Positions 6,685-13,807 of a stretch of DNA of 35,961 nucleotides are shown one piece after another. The notes under the pieces were generated by a model. The model searched no databases, was not told where the DNA came from, and was given only the letters and a program-made list of their open reading frames with translations. Position 1 is the first letter of the stretch. The number at the start of each line of letters is the position of its first letter. The stretch comes from Patescibacteria group bacterium (lineage in GTDB: Bacteria > Patescibacteriota > Minisyncoccia > Phycocordibacterales > PALSA-1337). The DNA lies in NCBI GenBank assembly GCA_018970245.1, contig JAGWWT010000012.1, forward strand, positions 1 to 35,961, in the 5' to 3' direction. The translations under genes and the position numbers were made by a program.

Positions 6685-6699
6685 TGAAAGGAGATCATC

Positions 6700-7407
6700 A
6701 TGACCGAGGAAAAGAAGAAGGAAAGCAACGTCGTCTACCTGACGAATGTCCGTCTTTCCTTCCCCCACCTGATCCAGCCTTACGCGCAGGAAGGGCAAGG
6801 TGAACCGAAATATTCCGCCGACTTTATCTTGCCGGCGACGCATGCCGGCTGGGCAAAGTTCTTCGAAGTCGTCAACAAGATGGCGCTCGAAAAGTGGAAG
6901 GAACATGCCAGCTCCGTGCTGCAACAGGTGAACGGCGATCCGAAGCGGCGGTGCTACGGAGACGGTTCGCAGAAGGTGGATCAGAAGACTTTCAAGCCGT
7001 ACGACGGTTACGCCGGAATGGTCTTCATCGCGGCCAACCGCAAACAAGGAATCCCGCCGCAGATCATCCAAGGCGACGGGGTAGCCATCGACCCCCAGAA
7101 CACGATGGCGTACGCCGTGCTCACCCGCGAAATGTACGGGGGCTGCCGCGTCAATGCGGCAATCAAGCCCTGGTTGCAAGAAAACCAATTCGGCCGCGCC
7201 GTGCGATGTGAACTCTTGGCGATCCAGAAGTGCGGCGACGATACGCCATTCGGTGACGCAATCACCGACGCTTCCGGCTATTTCGGTCAGGTCGCCGCGC
7301 CAGCCCCCGGACCCTCGCCGGCCGGCGCACCTTTCGCACCCCCGACCGCGCCGATGCCTGCTGCCCCCTTCGGAACGCCGTCAGCCTTGCCGTCGTTCCT
7401 CACGTAA
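6700..7407 (+). CDS. DUF2815 single-stranded DNA-binding protein, 235 aa
   Basis: ATG at 6700 follows AAAGGAG. The first 190 residues match the pattern of the phage DUF2815 family of ssDNA-binding proteins: a charged start, then VVYLTNVRLSFPHLIQP, KYSADFILP, YAGMVFIAAN, and CRVNAAIKPW before RAVRCELLAIQ. The rest is a Pro/Ala-rich flexible tail ending PSALPSFLT, which may recruit partners as the tails of other SSBs do (inference). It lies between the DUF2800 nuclease and the polymerase, a pairing common in phage replication modules. It should coat single strands during replication and recombination. Confidence 0.87.
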   Translation: MTEEKKKESNVVYLTNVRLSFPHLIQPYAQEGQGEPKYSADFILPATHAGWAKFFEVVNKMALEKWKEHASSVLQQVNGDPKRRCYGDGSQKVDQKTFKPYDGYAGMVFIAANRKQGIPPQIIQGDGVAIDPQNTMAYAVLTREMYGGCRVNAAIKPWLQENQFGRAVRCELLAIQKCGDDTPFGDAITDASGYFGQVAAPAPGPSPAGAPFAPPTAPMPAAPFGTPSALPSFLT

Positions 7408-7419
7408 AAGGAGATTTCG

Positions 7420-7989
7420 ATGGCCAAACTGACCACCAAGGAACGGAAGGAAATGCCGAAGTCGAAATTCGGGGAGCCCGGCAAGCGGGCGTACCCGATG
7501 CCCGACAAGAGCCACGCGGCGAACGCCAAGGCCCGCGCTTCGCAAGCCGTGAACGCCGGCCGGATGAGCAAGAGCACCGAATCCAAGATCGACGCCAAGG
7601 CGAACAAGGTGCTCGGGAAGAAGCCCGACCCCAAGCCCCGCGCACCGAAGGCGCCGAAGGCGGTTCCGGTCCCCGACTACAACCGGCCGCACCACTTGAT
7701 GCGAATCGAAGGGCCAATGGCCAAAGCCTTGATGGGCAAGGGCCACAAACCCGGCGATACCGTCTCGCTTCACGTCCGCGCCAAGGTCGCCCGTGCCGAA
7801 GTCCCCACGGGGGAGCCCTACGCGGCTGAACACCATGCGATGCACTTCGAAGTGAAGTCGGTCAAGAGCAAGATGAGCCGCGCCAAGGATGACGCTTACG
7901 ACCGGCGGAACGGAATCAAGGAAGGCAGCAAGGAAGATGCCAAGATCGACCGCGCCAACGGGCTCAAGCCGCTACCCGCGAAGAAGTAA
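7420..7989 (+). CDS. Basic DUF6582-like protein, 189 aa
   Basis: ATG at 7420 follows AAAGGAG. The N-terminal 60 residues contain LTTKERKEMPKSKFGEPGKR and AYPMPDKSHAANAKARASQA, a signature I recall from small phage and bacterial proteins listed as DUF6582-like. A Lys/Pro-rich linker follows, then a second domain (HHLMRIEGPMAKALMGKG...PGDTVSLHVRAKVA...HHAMHFEVKSV) and a basic, lysine-rich end. The overall charge is strongly positive, which fits nucleic-acid or capsid-lumen binding, but no function is known. It is the last gene before a strong hairpin, so it may mark the end of a transcript or an attenuation point before the polymerase gene. Confidence 0.78.
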   Translation: MAKLTTKERKEMPKSKFGEPGKRAYPMPDKSHAANAKARASQAVNAGRMSKSTESKIDAKANKVLGKKPDPKPRAPKAPKAVPVPDYNRPHHLMRIEGPMAKALMGKGHKPGDTVSLHVRAKVARAEVPTGEPYAAEHHAMHFEVKSVKSKMSRAKDDAYDRRNGIKEGSKEDAKIDRANGLKPLPAKK

Positions 7990-8012
7990 CCGACCCGTCC
8001 ACTACTGCCCGG

Positions 8013-8043
8013 AAGAGGCGCGGCCTGACTAACCGCGCCTCTT
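8013..8043 (+). terminator. Strong hairpin before the polymerase gene
   Basis: A perfect 11-bp stem AAGAGGCGCGG / CCGCGCCTCTT with a 9-base loop lies between the basic protein and the polymerase gene. It is followed by AATCTTCCC and not by a long T-run, so it may be a partial terminator lowering expression of the downstream genes, or an mRNA processing or stability element. Confidence 0.6.
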
Positions 8044-8062
8044 AATCTTCCCGGAGGTCATC

Positions 8063-9940
8063 GTGTCCCGCGATTACGTCTACGATTTGGAGACGTACCC
8101 CAACGTCTTCCTTGCCAGCTTCGAACACGCCGAATCCCCGCTTCGATGGGTGTTCGAGATCAGCGAATGGCGAAACGATTCCAAGCCGCTCCTCGATTTC
8201 CTCACCTGGTTGAAATTGCAGAACGCCCGAATGGTAGGGTTCAATAACCTCGGATTCGACTACCCCGTTCTTCACCAGTTCATCCGCGCCGGCTACGGGG
8301 AGCCGGGGATGCTGTATGCCAAGGCAAAGGCGATCATCGACTCACAGCGATTCGATGATAGCGAGGAACGCTGGGCTCACCAGGTCAAGCCGTCTGACCG
8401 TTTCATTGAACAACTCGATCTTTACAAGATTCATCATTTCGACAACAAAGCCAAGGCGACCAGCTTGAAGGTGCTTGAGTTCAATATGCGGGCGGAAACG
8501 GTGGTGGATTTGCCCTTCCCCGTGGGAACGGTCCTCACGCGAGAGCAGACCGAGATTTTGAAGCGGTATAACGCGCACGACGTAGCGCAAACGAAACAGT
8601 TCTACCACCACTCGGCAGAAATGATTCGTTTCCGCGAGGAGTTAACCCGGAAATATCAGCGCGATTTCATGAACCACAACGATACGAAAATAGGCAAAGA
8701 TTATTTCGTAATGAAACTCGAGGAGGCGCACGTTGCTTGCTACGACTTTTCCCCGACGAAAGGCCGGTCGCCGCGCCAGACCAAACGCCCCATCATCGCG
8801 CTCAACGATGCAATTCTGCCGTGGGTCCGGTTCGATCACCCTGACCTGAACCGCGTGCTCGACTGGTTCAAACAACAAACGATCACGGAGACAAAAGGGG
8901 TGTTCAAAGACCTCACGGCGACCGTGGACGGGTTCACTTTCGTCTTTGGGCTGGGGGGCATCCACGGGTCCGTCGATTCGAAGATCGTTGAGTCCGACGC
9001 GGAGCACGTCATCATCGACCTTGACGTGACCAGCTACTACCCAAATCTTGCGATCGTCAACGGCTTCTACCCCGCCCATCTAGGCGTCGAGTTCGTGAAC
9101 GTCTACCGTCACCTGTTCGAACTGCGGAAGAAGTACCCGAAGAAATCCGCCGAATCGGAAATGCTGAAACTTGCCTTGAACGGCGTCTACGGAGATAGCA
9201 ACAACCCTTTCAGCGTGTTCTACGACCCCTTATTTACAATGTCGATCACCTTGAACGGGCAATTGCTACTCTGTATGCTGGCTGAACGTTTGATGAAGAT
9301 CACCGGGCTCCAGTTAATTCAGATCAACACGGACGGACTGACCGTCAGGGTGCCGCGCCAGCATCGGGAACTGGTCGATGGGGTGAGCCGGCATTGGATG
9401 GAAGAGACGCGCCTGACGCTCGAAGAGACGACCTACAACGTCTTGATGATTCGAGACGTGAACAACTACCTCGGAGTCAAGAAAGACGGCACCCGCAAGC
9501 GCAAGGGGGCATACGCGCACGACCGTGCGGAAGACTGGCGCGGATGGTGGTGCTTGAACGAAAGTGCCATGGTTATCCCCAAAGTAGCGGAAAAGGTGTT
9601 GATTGACGGTGCCCCGATTCGGAAGACCGTCGAAAGCTGGCCGGATCGAATGGATTTCATGCTGCGGACCAAGGTTCCCCGGACCAGTCAACTATGGGTC
9701 CACTATCCCGACCAGGAACCCGAGCAGATTCAGAACGTCAGCCGGTACTACGTCGCGCAAGGCGGCGGCCATCTGTACAAGATGATGCCCCCGCTGAAGG
9801 GCAAGACCGACCGGCGCAAGATCGCCGTGGAATCGGGATGGGGGGTCCAAATCTGCAACGACATTCGCGACGTATCCCTGCCCCTTGACTTCGATTACTA
9901 CGTCAAGGAAGTCGAGAAATTGTGTTTGGGGCTGGCATGA
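8063..9940 (+). CDS. Family B DNA polymerase with 3'-5' exonuclease, 625 aa
   Basis: GTG at 8063 follows GGAGG. The exonuclease domain is complete: Exo I YDLETYP (D8, E10), Exo II GFNNLGFDYP (N62, D66) and Exo III YNAHD (Y169, D173). Polymerase motif A is DLDVTSYYPNLAI (D319/D321), motif B KLALNGVYGDSNN (K369, Y376) and motif C QINTDGL (N422, D424). In most family B enzymes motif C is DTD; here the first Asp is Asn while the second is kept. At 625 residues it is short, near the size of protein-primed or phage-type B enzymes, but no terminal-protein gene is seen and a separate primase-polymerase is present. It should be the replicative polymerase. A family A assignment, common in similar gene cassettes, is not supported by the motifs. 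Confidence 0.88.
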   Translation: MSRDYVYDLETYPNVFLASFEHAESPLRWVFEISEWRNDSKPLLDFLTWLKLQNARMVGFNNLGFDYPVLHQFIRAGYGEPGMLYAKAKAIIDSQRFDDSEERWAHQVKPSDRFIEQLDLYKIHHFDNKAKATSLKVLEFNMRAETVVDLPFPVGTVLTREQTEILKRYNAHDVAQTKQFYHHSAEMIRFREELTRKYQRDFMNHNDTKIGKDYFVMKLEEAHVACYDFSPTKGRSPRQTKRPIIALNDAILPWVRFDHPDLNRVLDWFKQQTITETKGVFKDLTATVDGFTFVFGLGGIHGSVDSKIVESDAEHVIIDLDVTSYYPNLAIVNGFYPAHLGVEFVNVYRHLFELRKKYPKKSAESEMLKLALNGVYGDSNNPFSVFYDPLFTMSITLNGQLLLCMLAERLMKITGLQLIQINTDGLTVRVPRQHRELVDGVSRHWMEETRLTLEETTYNVLMIRDVNNYLGVKKDGTRKRKGAYAHDRAEDWRGWWCLNESAMVIPKVAEKVLIDGAPIRKTVESWPDRMDFMLRTKVPRTSQLWVHYPDQEPEQIQNVSRYYVAQGGGHLYKMMPPLKGKTDRRKIAVESGWGVQICNDIRDVSLPLDFDYYVKEVEKLCLGLA

Positions 9941-10215
9941 TGCTCGAAAAGGACATTGAGCGAAAGGTTTGTGAATACGCAAAGGCCAAGGGCTTTCTGG
10001 TCTACAAGTTTACGTCGCCTAATCGAATGTCGGTTCCTGACCGTCTTTTCATCGCACCGAATGGTTGCGTATTCCTCATCGAGTTCAAGCGCACTGGGGA
10101 AAAGCCGACTGCCGCGCAAAGCCGCGAACATACCCGCTTGCGAGAAAATAACGCGATTGTGTATGTCGTGGATAACGTTCACGTCGGAAAATTCATAACG
10201 GATATGCACGGATGA
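9937..10215 (+). CDS. VRR-NUC domain nuclease, 92 aa
   Basis: The start is one of two adjacent ATGs at 9937 and 9940, overlapping the polymerase stop. The 92-residue protein is a single VRR-NUC (PD-(D/E)xK) domain: LEKDIERKVCEYAKAKGF at the N-terminus, then VPDRLFI (D35), LIEFKRTGEKPTAAQ (E49, K51, Q61) and VYVVDN. Stand-alone VRR-NUC proteins are typical of phage replication modules next to SNF2 helicases and are thought to cut branched DNA. The ATGA-type overlap at 10212 couples it to the helicase. Confidence 0.88.
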   Translation: MMLEKDIERKVCEYAKAKGFLVYKFTSPNRMSVPDRLFIAPNGCVFLIEFKRTGEKPTAAQSREHTRLRENNAIVYVVDNVHVGKFITDMHG

Positions 10216-11642
10216 TTACTCTCGAAAATCCCAAACTCTTGACCCCGGACCTTCTACACGGCTACCAAAAGAAAGCCGTCAATTTCCAATGCAGCCATCC
10301 CGAGTCGATGCTTTGGCTCGATATGGGCCTTGGGAAGACGGTTATCACGCTAAGTAGCATCGCGCATCTTCTGGCGGCTAAATGGCTAACCGGCGTCCTT
10401 ATCATCGCACCTATCCGCGTCATTCGGCTTGTCTGGCGCCAGGAAGCCGAAAAGTGGAGTCATACGAAACACCTTCGTTTCAGCGTAGTTGCCGGAACGA
10501 AAGACCAGCGAACCCGCGCCCTTCTGCGCGAAGCTGATATCTATTTGATGAACTATGAAAACCTACGATGGCTTTCGGAAAACCTGAACACGTATTTCGT
10601 CAAGAAACATCGACCGTTGCCCTTCAACGGAATTGTTTGGGACGAAATCAGTAAGATGAAGAATTCTTCTACGGAGCGGGTCAAGGCGTTTCGTAAGATT
10701 ATGACTTCCTTCGTTTGGAAAACCGGCTTGACCGGAACGCCAGCCAGCAACGGCTATAAAGACCTTCACGGCCAATACCTGGTCGTGGATGAAGGTCAAC
10801 GGCTTGGTACCAGCAAGACGGCGTTCAAAACGCGCTTCTACTTCAAGGTCGGACCCTATCTCGAAAAGCCCTACCCGGATACCGAAGACCGCATCAAAGA
10901 CCTGATCGGGGATATCACGCTCGAAATGTCGGCGGCTGATTACAACCCGCTTCCCGATTTGATCGTCAACAACGTCGAAGTCGAAATGCCGCCTGAACTA
11001 CGGGCACGCTACGAACAAATGGAACGGGAATTCTTCCTGGCGCTCGATAGCGGAAAAACAGTCGAACTGTTCAATCAAGCGTCTCTCACAAACAAATGCC
11101 TTCAATTCGCAAACGGAGCCGTCTACCCGATCGCCGGGTTGCCGATTTGGGAACCTATCCACGATATCAAACTCGATGCTTTGGAAGATATCTTGGATGA
11201 GGCCCAAGGGAACCCGGTTCTGTGTTCCTACGCTTACCGCTCGGATGCTGAACGCATCCTGAAACGCTTTGCTAGTCTCTCGCCTATCAACCTGACCGAT
11301 TGCCATTCTGAAAGCAGCTTGCGCGAGGCCATGAAACGCTGGCAAGCGAAGGATTGCCCCTTGATGATCGGTCATCCGGCATCAATGGGCCACGGAATCG
11401 ACGGGCTTCAGCAGGGAGGCCATACGGCTGTCTGGTACGGGCTCAATTGGAGCCTTGACCTGTACGACCAGTTCAATGCTCGCTTGCGGCGCCAAGGGCA
11501 GGGAAAGCCTACCGTCTGTCATCGTATCTTGATGGGCAAGACGCTCGACCAGGCACAAGCACAAGCCCTTGACGACAAGGCGACCACCCAGACCGGGCTC
11601 CGAAACGCCATCAAGCAGTATCGCTTGAGCAAAGGGGGTTAA
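10212..11642 (+). CDS. SNF2-family DNA helicase/ATPase, 476 aa
   Basis: ATG at 10212 overlaps the nuclease stop. This is a superfamily 2, SNF2-like ATPase: Q-motif region LLHGYQKKAV, Walker A DMGLGKT (37-43), motif Ia IIAPIRV, Walker B as WDEIS (144-147), motif III LTGTPASN (from 173), and motif VI QFNARLRRQGQ in the second RecA-like lobe. It is short for SNF2 proteins and lacks accessory domains, like other phage members. These translocate on double-stranded DNA and are thought to remodel forks or branches together with the VRR-NUC nuclease. It is the last large gene of the replication operon. Confidence 0.9.
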   Translation: MITLENPKLLTPDLLHGYQKKAVNFQCSHPESMLWLDMGLGKTVITLSSIAHLLAAKWLTGVLIIAPIRVIRLVWRQEAEKWSHTKHLRFSVVAGTKDQRTRALLREADIYLMNYENLRWLSENLNTYFVKKHRPLPFNGIVWDEISKMKNSSTERVKAFRKIMTSFVWKTGLTGTPASNGYKDLHGQYLVVDEGQRLGTSKTAFKTRFYFKVGPYLEKPYPDTEDRIKDLIGDITLEMSAADYNPLPDLIVNNVEVEMPPELRARYEQMEREFFLALDSGKTVELFNQASLTNKCLQFANGAVYPIAGLPIWEPIHDIKLDALEDILDEAQGNPVLCSYAYRSDAERILKRFASLSPINLTDCHSESSLREAMKRWQAKDCPLMIGHPASMGHGIDGLQQGGHTAVWYGLNWSLDLYDQFNARLRRQGQGKPTVCHRILMGKTLDQAQAQALDDKATTQTGLRNAIKQYRLSKGG

Positions 11643-11643
11643 G

Positions 11644-11814
11644 ATGGATGAATTACCACTTCCCTGCGTCTTCCGTGCCGAATCGGGAGACTGCAAGGCA
11701 CCCAAAGACTTCGAGATTGACCGGCCATTACCGGCAGTCTGCGTTATCCATTTGGTCGTACACCGCTGCAACGTCGATATCGCGGCCGAATGCTACGTTA
11801 GGAGGGAATCGTGA
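11644..11814 (+). CDS. Small Cys-rich protein, 56 aa
   Basis: ATG at 11644 follows AAAGGGGG, a strong ribosome site, one base after the helicase stop. The 56 residues include five cysteines (8, 17, 33, 42, 50) spread through LPLPCVFR, SGDCKAP, AVCVIHLVVHRC and AAECYV. No CxxC pair is present, so it is not a standard zinc ribbon; a cluster or disulfide fold is possible. The stop forms a GTGA overlap with the next gene at 11811. I do not recognise it. Confidence 0.62.
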   Translation: MDELPLPCVFRAESGDCKAPKDFEIDRPLPAVCVIHLVVHRCNVDIAAECYVRRES

Positions 11815-12023
11815 AGGACACGAAGCCAAAATTGACAACATTAAAGGGTGCAAAGACCACCACAATGCGTCACGGTGACTTTACCGTGACAATTACACGG
11901 AAAGGTGACGATTTTCAATGGGATACGCCAGATAAGATAGACCCTTCCCTTATTATGGGTGCATTGGAGTGGTGCAAACACAAAATCATGCACGAATACT
12001 TCAGCCCGAAGATAGAACCGTGA
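11811..12023 (+). CDS. Small protein, 70 aa, unknown function
   Basis: GTG at 11811 sits in a GTGA overlap with the previous stop and has AGGAGGG upstream. The 70-residue product begins with a basic stretch (KDTKPKLTTLKGAKTTTM). It then has a strand-like pair (GDFTVTITRKGDDFQW) and a helical end (LIMGALEWCKHKIMHEYF). Base composition is visibly more AT-rich than the neighbours, suggesting separate origin. No motif is recognised. It is coupled by another GTGA to the following gene. Confidence 0.65.
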   Translation: MKDTKPKLTTLKGAKTTTMRHGDFTVTITRKGDDFQWDTPDKIDPSLIMGALEWCKHKIMHEYFSPKIEP

Positions 12024-12244
12024 GCCGCGCCGCCATCCGGGTCCGTTGTCCCGACTGCCGTAACGGTCGCGGAAATTACTTTACCTGGCGACCGATAACC
12101 CGTCATCGATTCAGCCGACCGCCGGAACGGTGCCCGAAACATATCACGGTCCACCAAGTAAAAGCCCGCGCTATGGCGTCCAGGATGACCAGGAAGCCGG
12201 GTGAAATTGACTCACGCCTGCCGGACTACCCGCCTAACGTTTAA
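12020..12244 (+). CDS. Small zinc-finger-like protein, 74 aa
   Basis: GTG at 12020 overlaps the preceding stop (GTGA). The 74 residues are basic and include VRCPDCRNG and, about 30 residues later, RCPKH, a CxxC...CxxH set that could bind zinc. The tail is Arg/Pro-rich (MASRMTRKPGE, LPDYPPNV). It closes the replication operon; the stop (12242-12244) is followed directly by a strong hairpin. Likely nucleic-acid binding by charge and Cys spacing; role unknown. Confidence 0.65.
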   Translation: MSRAAIRVRCPDCRNGRGNYFTWRPITRHRFSRPPERCPKHITVHQVKARAMASRMTRKPGEIDSRLPDYPPNV

Positions 12245-12245
12245 T

Positions 12246-12273
12246 GCCCCTTCTAGGGCTTTCTAGAAGGGGC
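12246..12273. terminator. Bidirectional hairpin between replication and late operons
   Basis: A perfect 11-bp stem GCCCCTTCTAG / CTAGAAGGGGC with loop GGCTTT lies between the convergent ends of the replication operon (12244) and the late operon (12299). Neither side has a long T-run, but position and stem strength support termination in both directions. Confidence 0.65.
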
Positions 12274-12298
12274 GATCAGACCCAGATAGGAACGCTTC

Positions 12299-12697
12299 CT
12301 ATGGGGAAGGTGGGGTAGGGTTTGCCGGCGCGGACTTCGCGATGAGCACTTCGGCCAACCCTGCTAGGGCCTGCGCGGCGGCCACGACTTCCGGCAACGC
12401 CAGATCGTTCGCGAGATCGCTGGGTGCGCCGAAGGCGACCAGGATGGATGGCGCCGCCTCGCAAACGCTGGCGACTTCTTCCTGAACCCGCTCGGTCTGC
12501 GGCTTGCTTTCGTCCTGTTCCGTGGCCAGGGTCGCCGCGAGTTCCGCGATCTTGACTACGCCGGTCGCATAACGGGCGAACTGTGAAGGAGTCATCTTCG
12601 GTCCTTTCAAGCGTGCCAGGTAGCCCGGAATGTGGGCTGCAATGGCAGTAAGGGATGCGGCCATTGCTGGCCACCAAGAGGGAATCTGAACGGTCAT
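12299..12697 (-). CDS. Late protein with N-terminal hydrophobic segment, 132 aa
   Basis: Last gene of the late operon, ATG at 12697 coupled by ATGA to the endolysin stop. The 132-residue product begins with a weakly hydrophobic stretch (IPSWWPAMAASLTAIAAHIPG). Alanine-rich helical segments (FARYATGVVKIAELAATLA, LPEVVAAAQALAGLAEVLIA) and a Pro-rich end (ANPTPPSP) follow. No cysteine lipobox or long periplasmic coil is seen, so it is not an obvious spanin. Its place beside the endolysin makes a lysis-related role possible, but a minor virion role is just as open. Confidence 0.7.
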   Translation of the reverse strand: MTVQIPSWWPAMAASLTAIAAHIPGYLARLKGPKMTPSQFARYATGVVKIAELAATLATEQDESKPQTERVQEEVASVCEAAPSILVAFGAPSDLANDLALPEVVAAAQALAGLAEVLIAKSAPANPTPPSP

Positions 12698-13221
12698 CGG
12701 TGCAACTCAAACCCTTGCAGGACGCATTCCCGGATGAGGTACACTAGGTCATCCCCGTACAGTGGGTTCGTCGCGTACACCGAGGCGATTTTTCGAGTAT
12801 ACGCCTCGCGCAAGGGCATGATGCGTCCGAGGTAATCGACATTTTCCGCCGGGTCACGCCCGACAATCATCGCAAGAGCCGGCGCGTACACGGGAAGGCG
12901 AATCAGAAGGTGCGCGTAGTCCTTGGCGCAATCCTCGATCGAGGGGTACTTGCGGAACACGGCTTTCAGTTGAACCTCGCGTCCGTGGATATATTCGTGG
13001 GTGGTGAACGTCTCCGTTTCCCCGTGCCAGTTCGGGGTCGCCTTGATCCCGAGGGCATTGTCGCCGGGTTCGTTGCGCCCGTCGTTGCTTTCATCGATCA
13101 TCTGGGCCAGCAACGTACTCACCAGAATTCGACCATGAACGGACTCGGCCGCGTGCTGGGCAGCAAGAGCCGCCTTTTCAAGCCAGCCGGGATTCCGGGC
13201 TTCCAGTTCGGCGCGATTCAC
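12694..13221 (-). CDS. Endolysin, GH73 glucosaminidase-like, 175 aa
   Basis: I choose GTG at 13221, placed 6 bases after GGGAGG; the longer frame from TTG at 13248 would place that ribosome site inside the gene. The 175-residue protein is a single glycoside hydrolase 73-type (FlgJ/LytG-like) domain. It has helix VSTLLAQMIDES with the probable catalytic Glu (E44), the family hallmark DNALGIKA (54-61), then ETFTTHEYIHG and FRKYPSIEDCAKDYAHLL. There is no signal peptide or transmembrane segment, so it should need a holin. It follows the DUF1003 gene and precedes the last late gene. It should cleave the glycan strands of peptidoglycan. Confidence 0.85.
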   Translation of the reverse strand: MNRAELEARNPGWLEKAALAAQHAAESVHGRILVSTLLAQMIDESNDGRNEPGDNALGIKATPNWHGETETFTTHEYIHGREVQLKAVFRKYPSIEDCAKDYAHLLIRLPVYAPALAMIVGRDPAENVDYLGRIMPLREAYTRKIASVYATNPLYGDDLVYLIRECVLQGFELHR

Positions 13222-13263
13222 CACAATCCTCCCGTGAAGTAATGCCAAACCCAGCGGGCCAGC

Positions 13264-13617
13264 TTAAAGATCCAATCCATCCGCCCGCACTTTCGCGATT
13301 TCGATCGCAATCCCCCGAACTTCCCGCTCGATGAGTTCCTGTAGTTCACCGCGATGTTCGGCGGCCTTCCGGTCACGCGCTTCTACCCGGTTGCTGGCTT
13401 GCAAAAGCAGTGGACCCGCATAGGCCGCTTGCAGGGACAAGGCGAGGTTCAGCAGAATGAAGGGATAGGGGTCCGGGTGTTCGTGGCCCGGAAAGGCATT
13501 CCACGTCATCCAGACACCGATAGCGACTGTCTGAATGCCGAGGAACCACCACGATCCGAGTACCGCCGCTACCTTTTCGGCAACGGCTCCTCCGCAATCC
13601 TTCAATGGGTCTTCCAA
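13264..13617 (-). CDS. DUF1003-type membrane protein, 117 aa
   Basis: The C-terminal 100 residues match the DUF1003 family: AEKVAAVLGSWWFLG, a first membrane helix (FLGIQTVAIGVWMTWNAF), the invariant DPYPFILLNLALSLQAAYAGP forming a second helix, then SNRVEARDRKAAEHR and a helical cytoplasmic tail. No good ATG exists. The frame stays open to ATG at 13761, but that extension merely shadows the 67-aa gene and reads unlike protein. A TTG at 13617 or at 13605 (overlapping the previous stop) is more likely; I give 13617. DUF1003 proteins are bacterial two-helix membrane proteins of unknown function. Its place between a holin candidate and endolysin suggests a part in lysis. Confidence 0.75.
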   Translation of the reverse strand: MEDPLKDCGGAVAEKVAAVLGSWWFLGIQTVAIGVWMTWNAFPGHEHPDPYPFILLNLALSLQAAYAGPLLLQASNRVEARDRKAAEHRGELQELIEREVRGIAIEIAKVRADGLDL

Positions 13618-13805
13618 AGGTGATTTCCCACCTGAAAAATGACAGCGGGGATGATCGCCAGAATGGCGACCCCCAGTATTCGCAGGTACGTTTCGACTAC
13701 CGCAAGGCGAACCTGTACCTTCTGATGGATGGCACTGACCTCTTCCCGGAGGTCTGCCCATTCTTCATAAGACAGATGCCAGTTCAAACGGTCAGTAGGT
13801 GACAC
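13602..13805 (-). CDS. Holin candidate, coiled coil plus one membrane helix, 67 aa
   Basis: GTG at 13805 has GAGG placed 6 bases upstream, next to the stop of the previous gene. Residues 1-42 are charged and helical (SYEEWADLREEVSAIHQKVQVRLAVVETYL). Residues about 43-62 form one membrane helix (ILGVAILAIIPAVIFQVGNHL) and the end is basic (WKTH). This layout resembles XhlA-type haemolysin/holin proteins, in which a short coiled coil precedes a single helix. It heads the lysis group (67-aa protein, DUF1003, endolysin), which supports a holin role; proof is lacking. Its 3' end overlaps the DUF1003 start. Confidence 0.68.
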   Translation of the reverse strand: MSPTDRLNWHLSYEEWADLREEVSAIHQKVQVRLAVVETYLRILGVAILAIIPAVIFQVGNHLWKTH

Positions 13806-13807
13806 GG

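Noticed and set aside
12276-12710. Alternative 144-codon minus-strand frame over the last late gene, considered as an embedded spanin (Rz1-type)
   Set aside because: No signal peptide or lipobox is present and the product is Arg/Gly-rich shadow sequence; the 132-aa frame is coupled to the endolysin stop.
13248-13260. AACCCAGCGGGCC, a partial match to the 13-bp site, in the lysis region
   Set aside because: It is a single degenerate copy without a promoter nearby; a chance match is likely.
13618-13761. N-terminal extension of the DUF1003 frame to the ATG at 13761
   Set aside because: The extension only shadows the 67-aa gene in another frame. It is Gly/Pro/Cys-rich without protein-like pattern, and the family homology begins after 13600.
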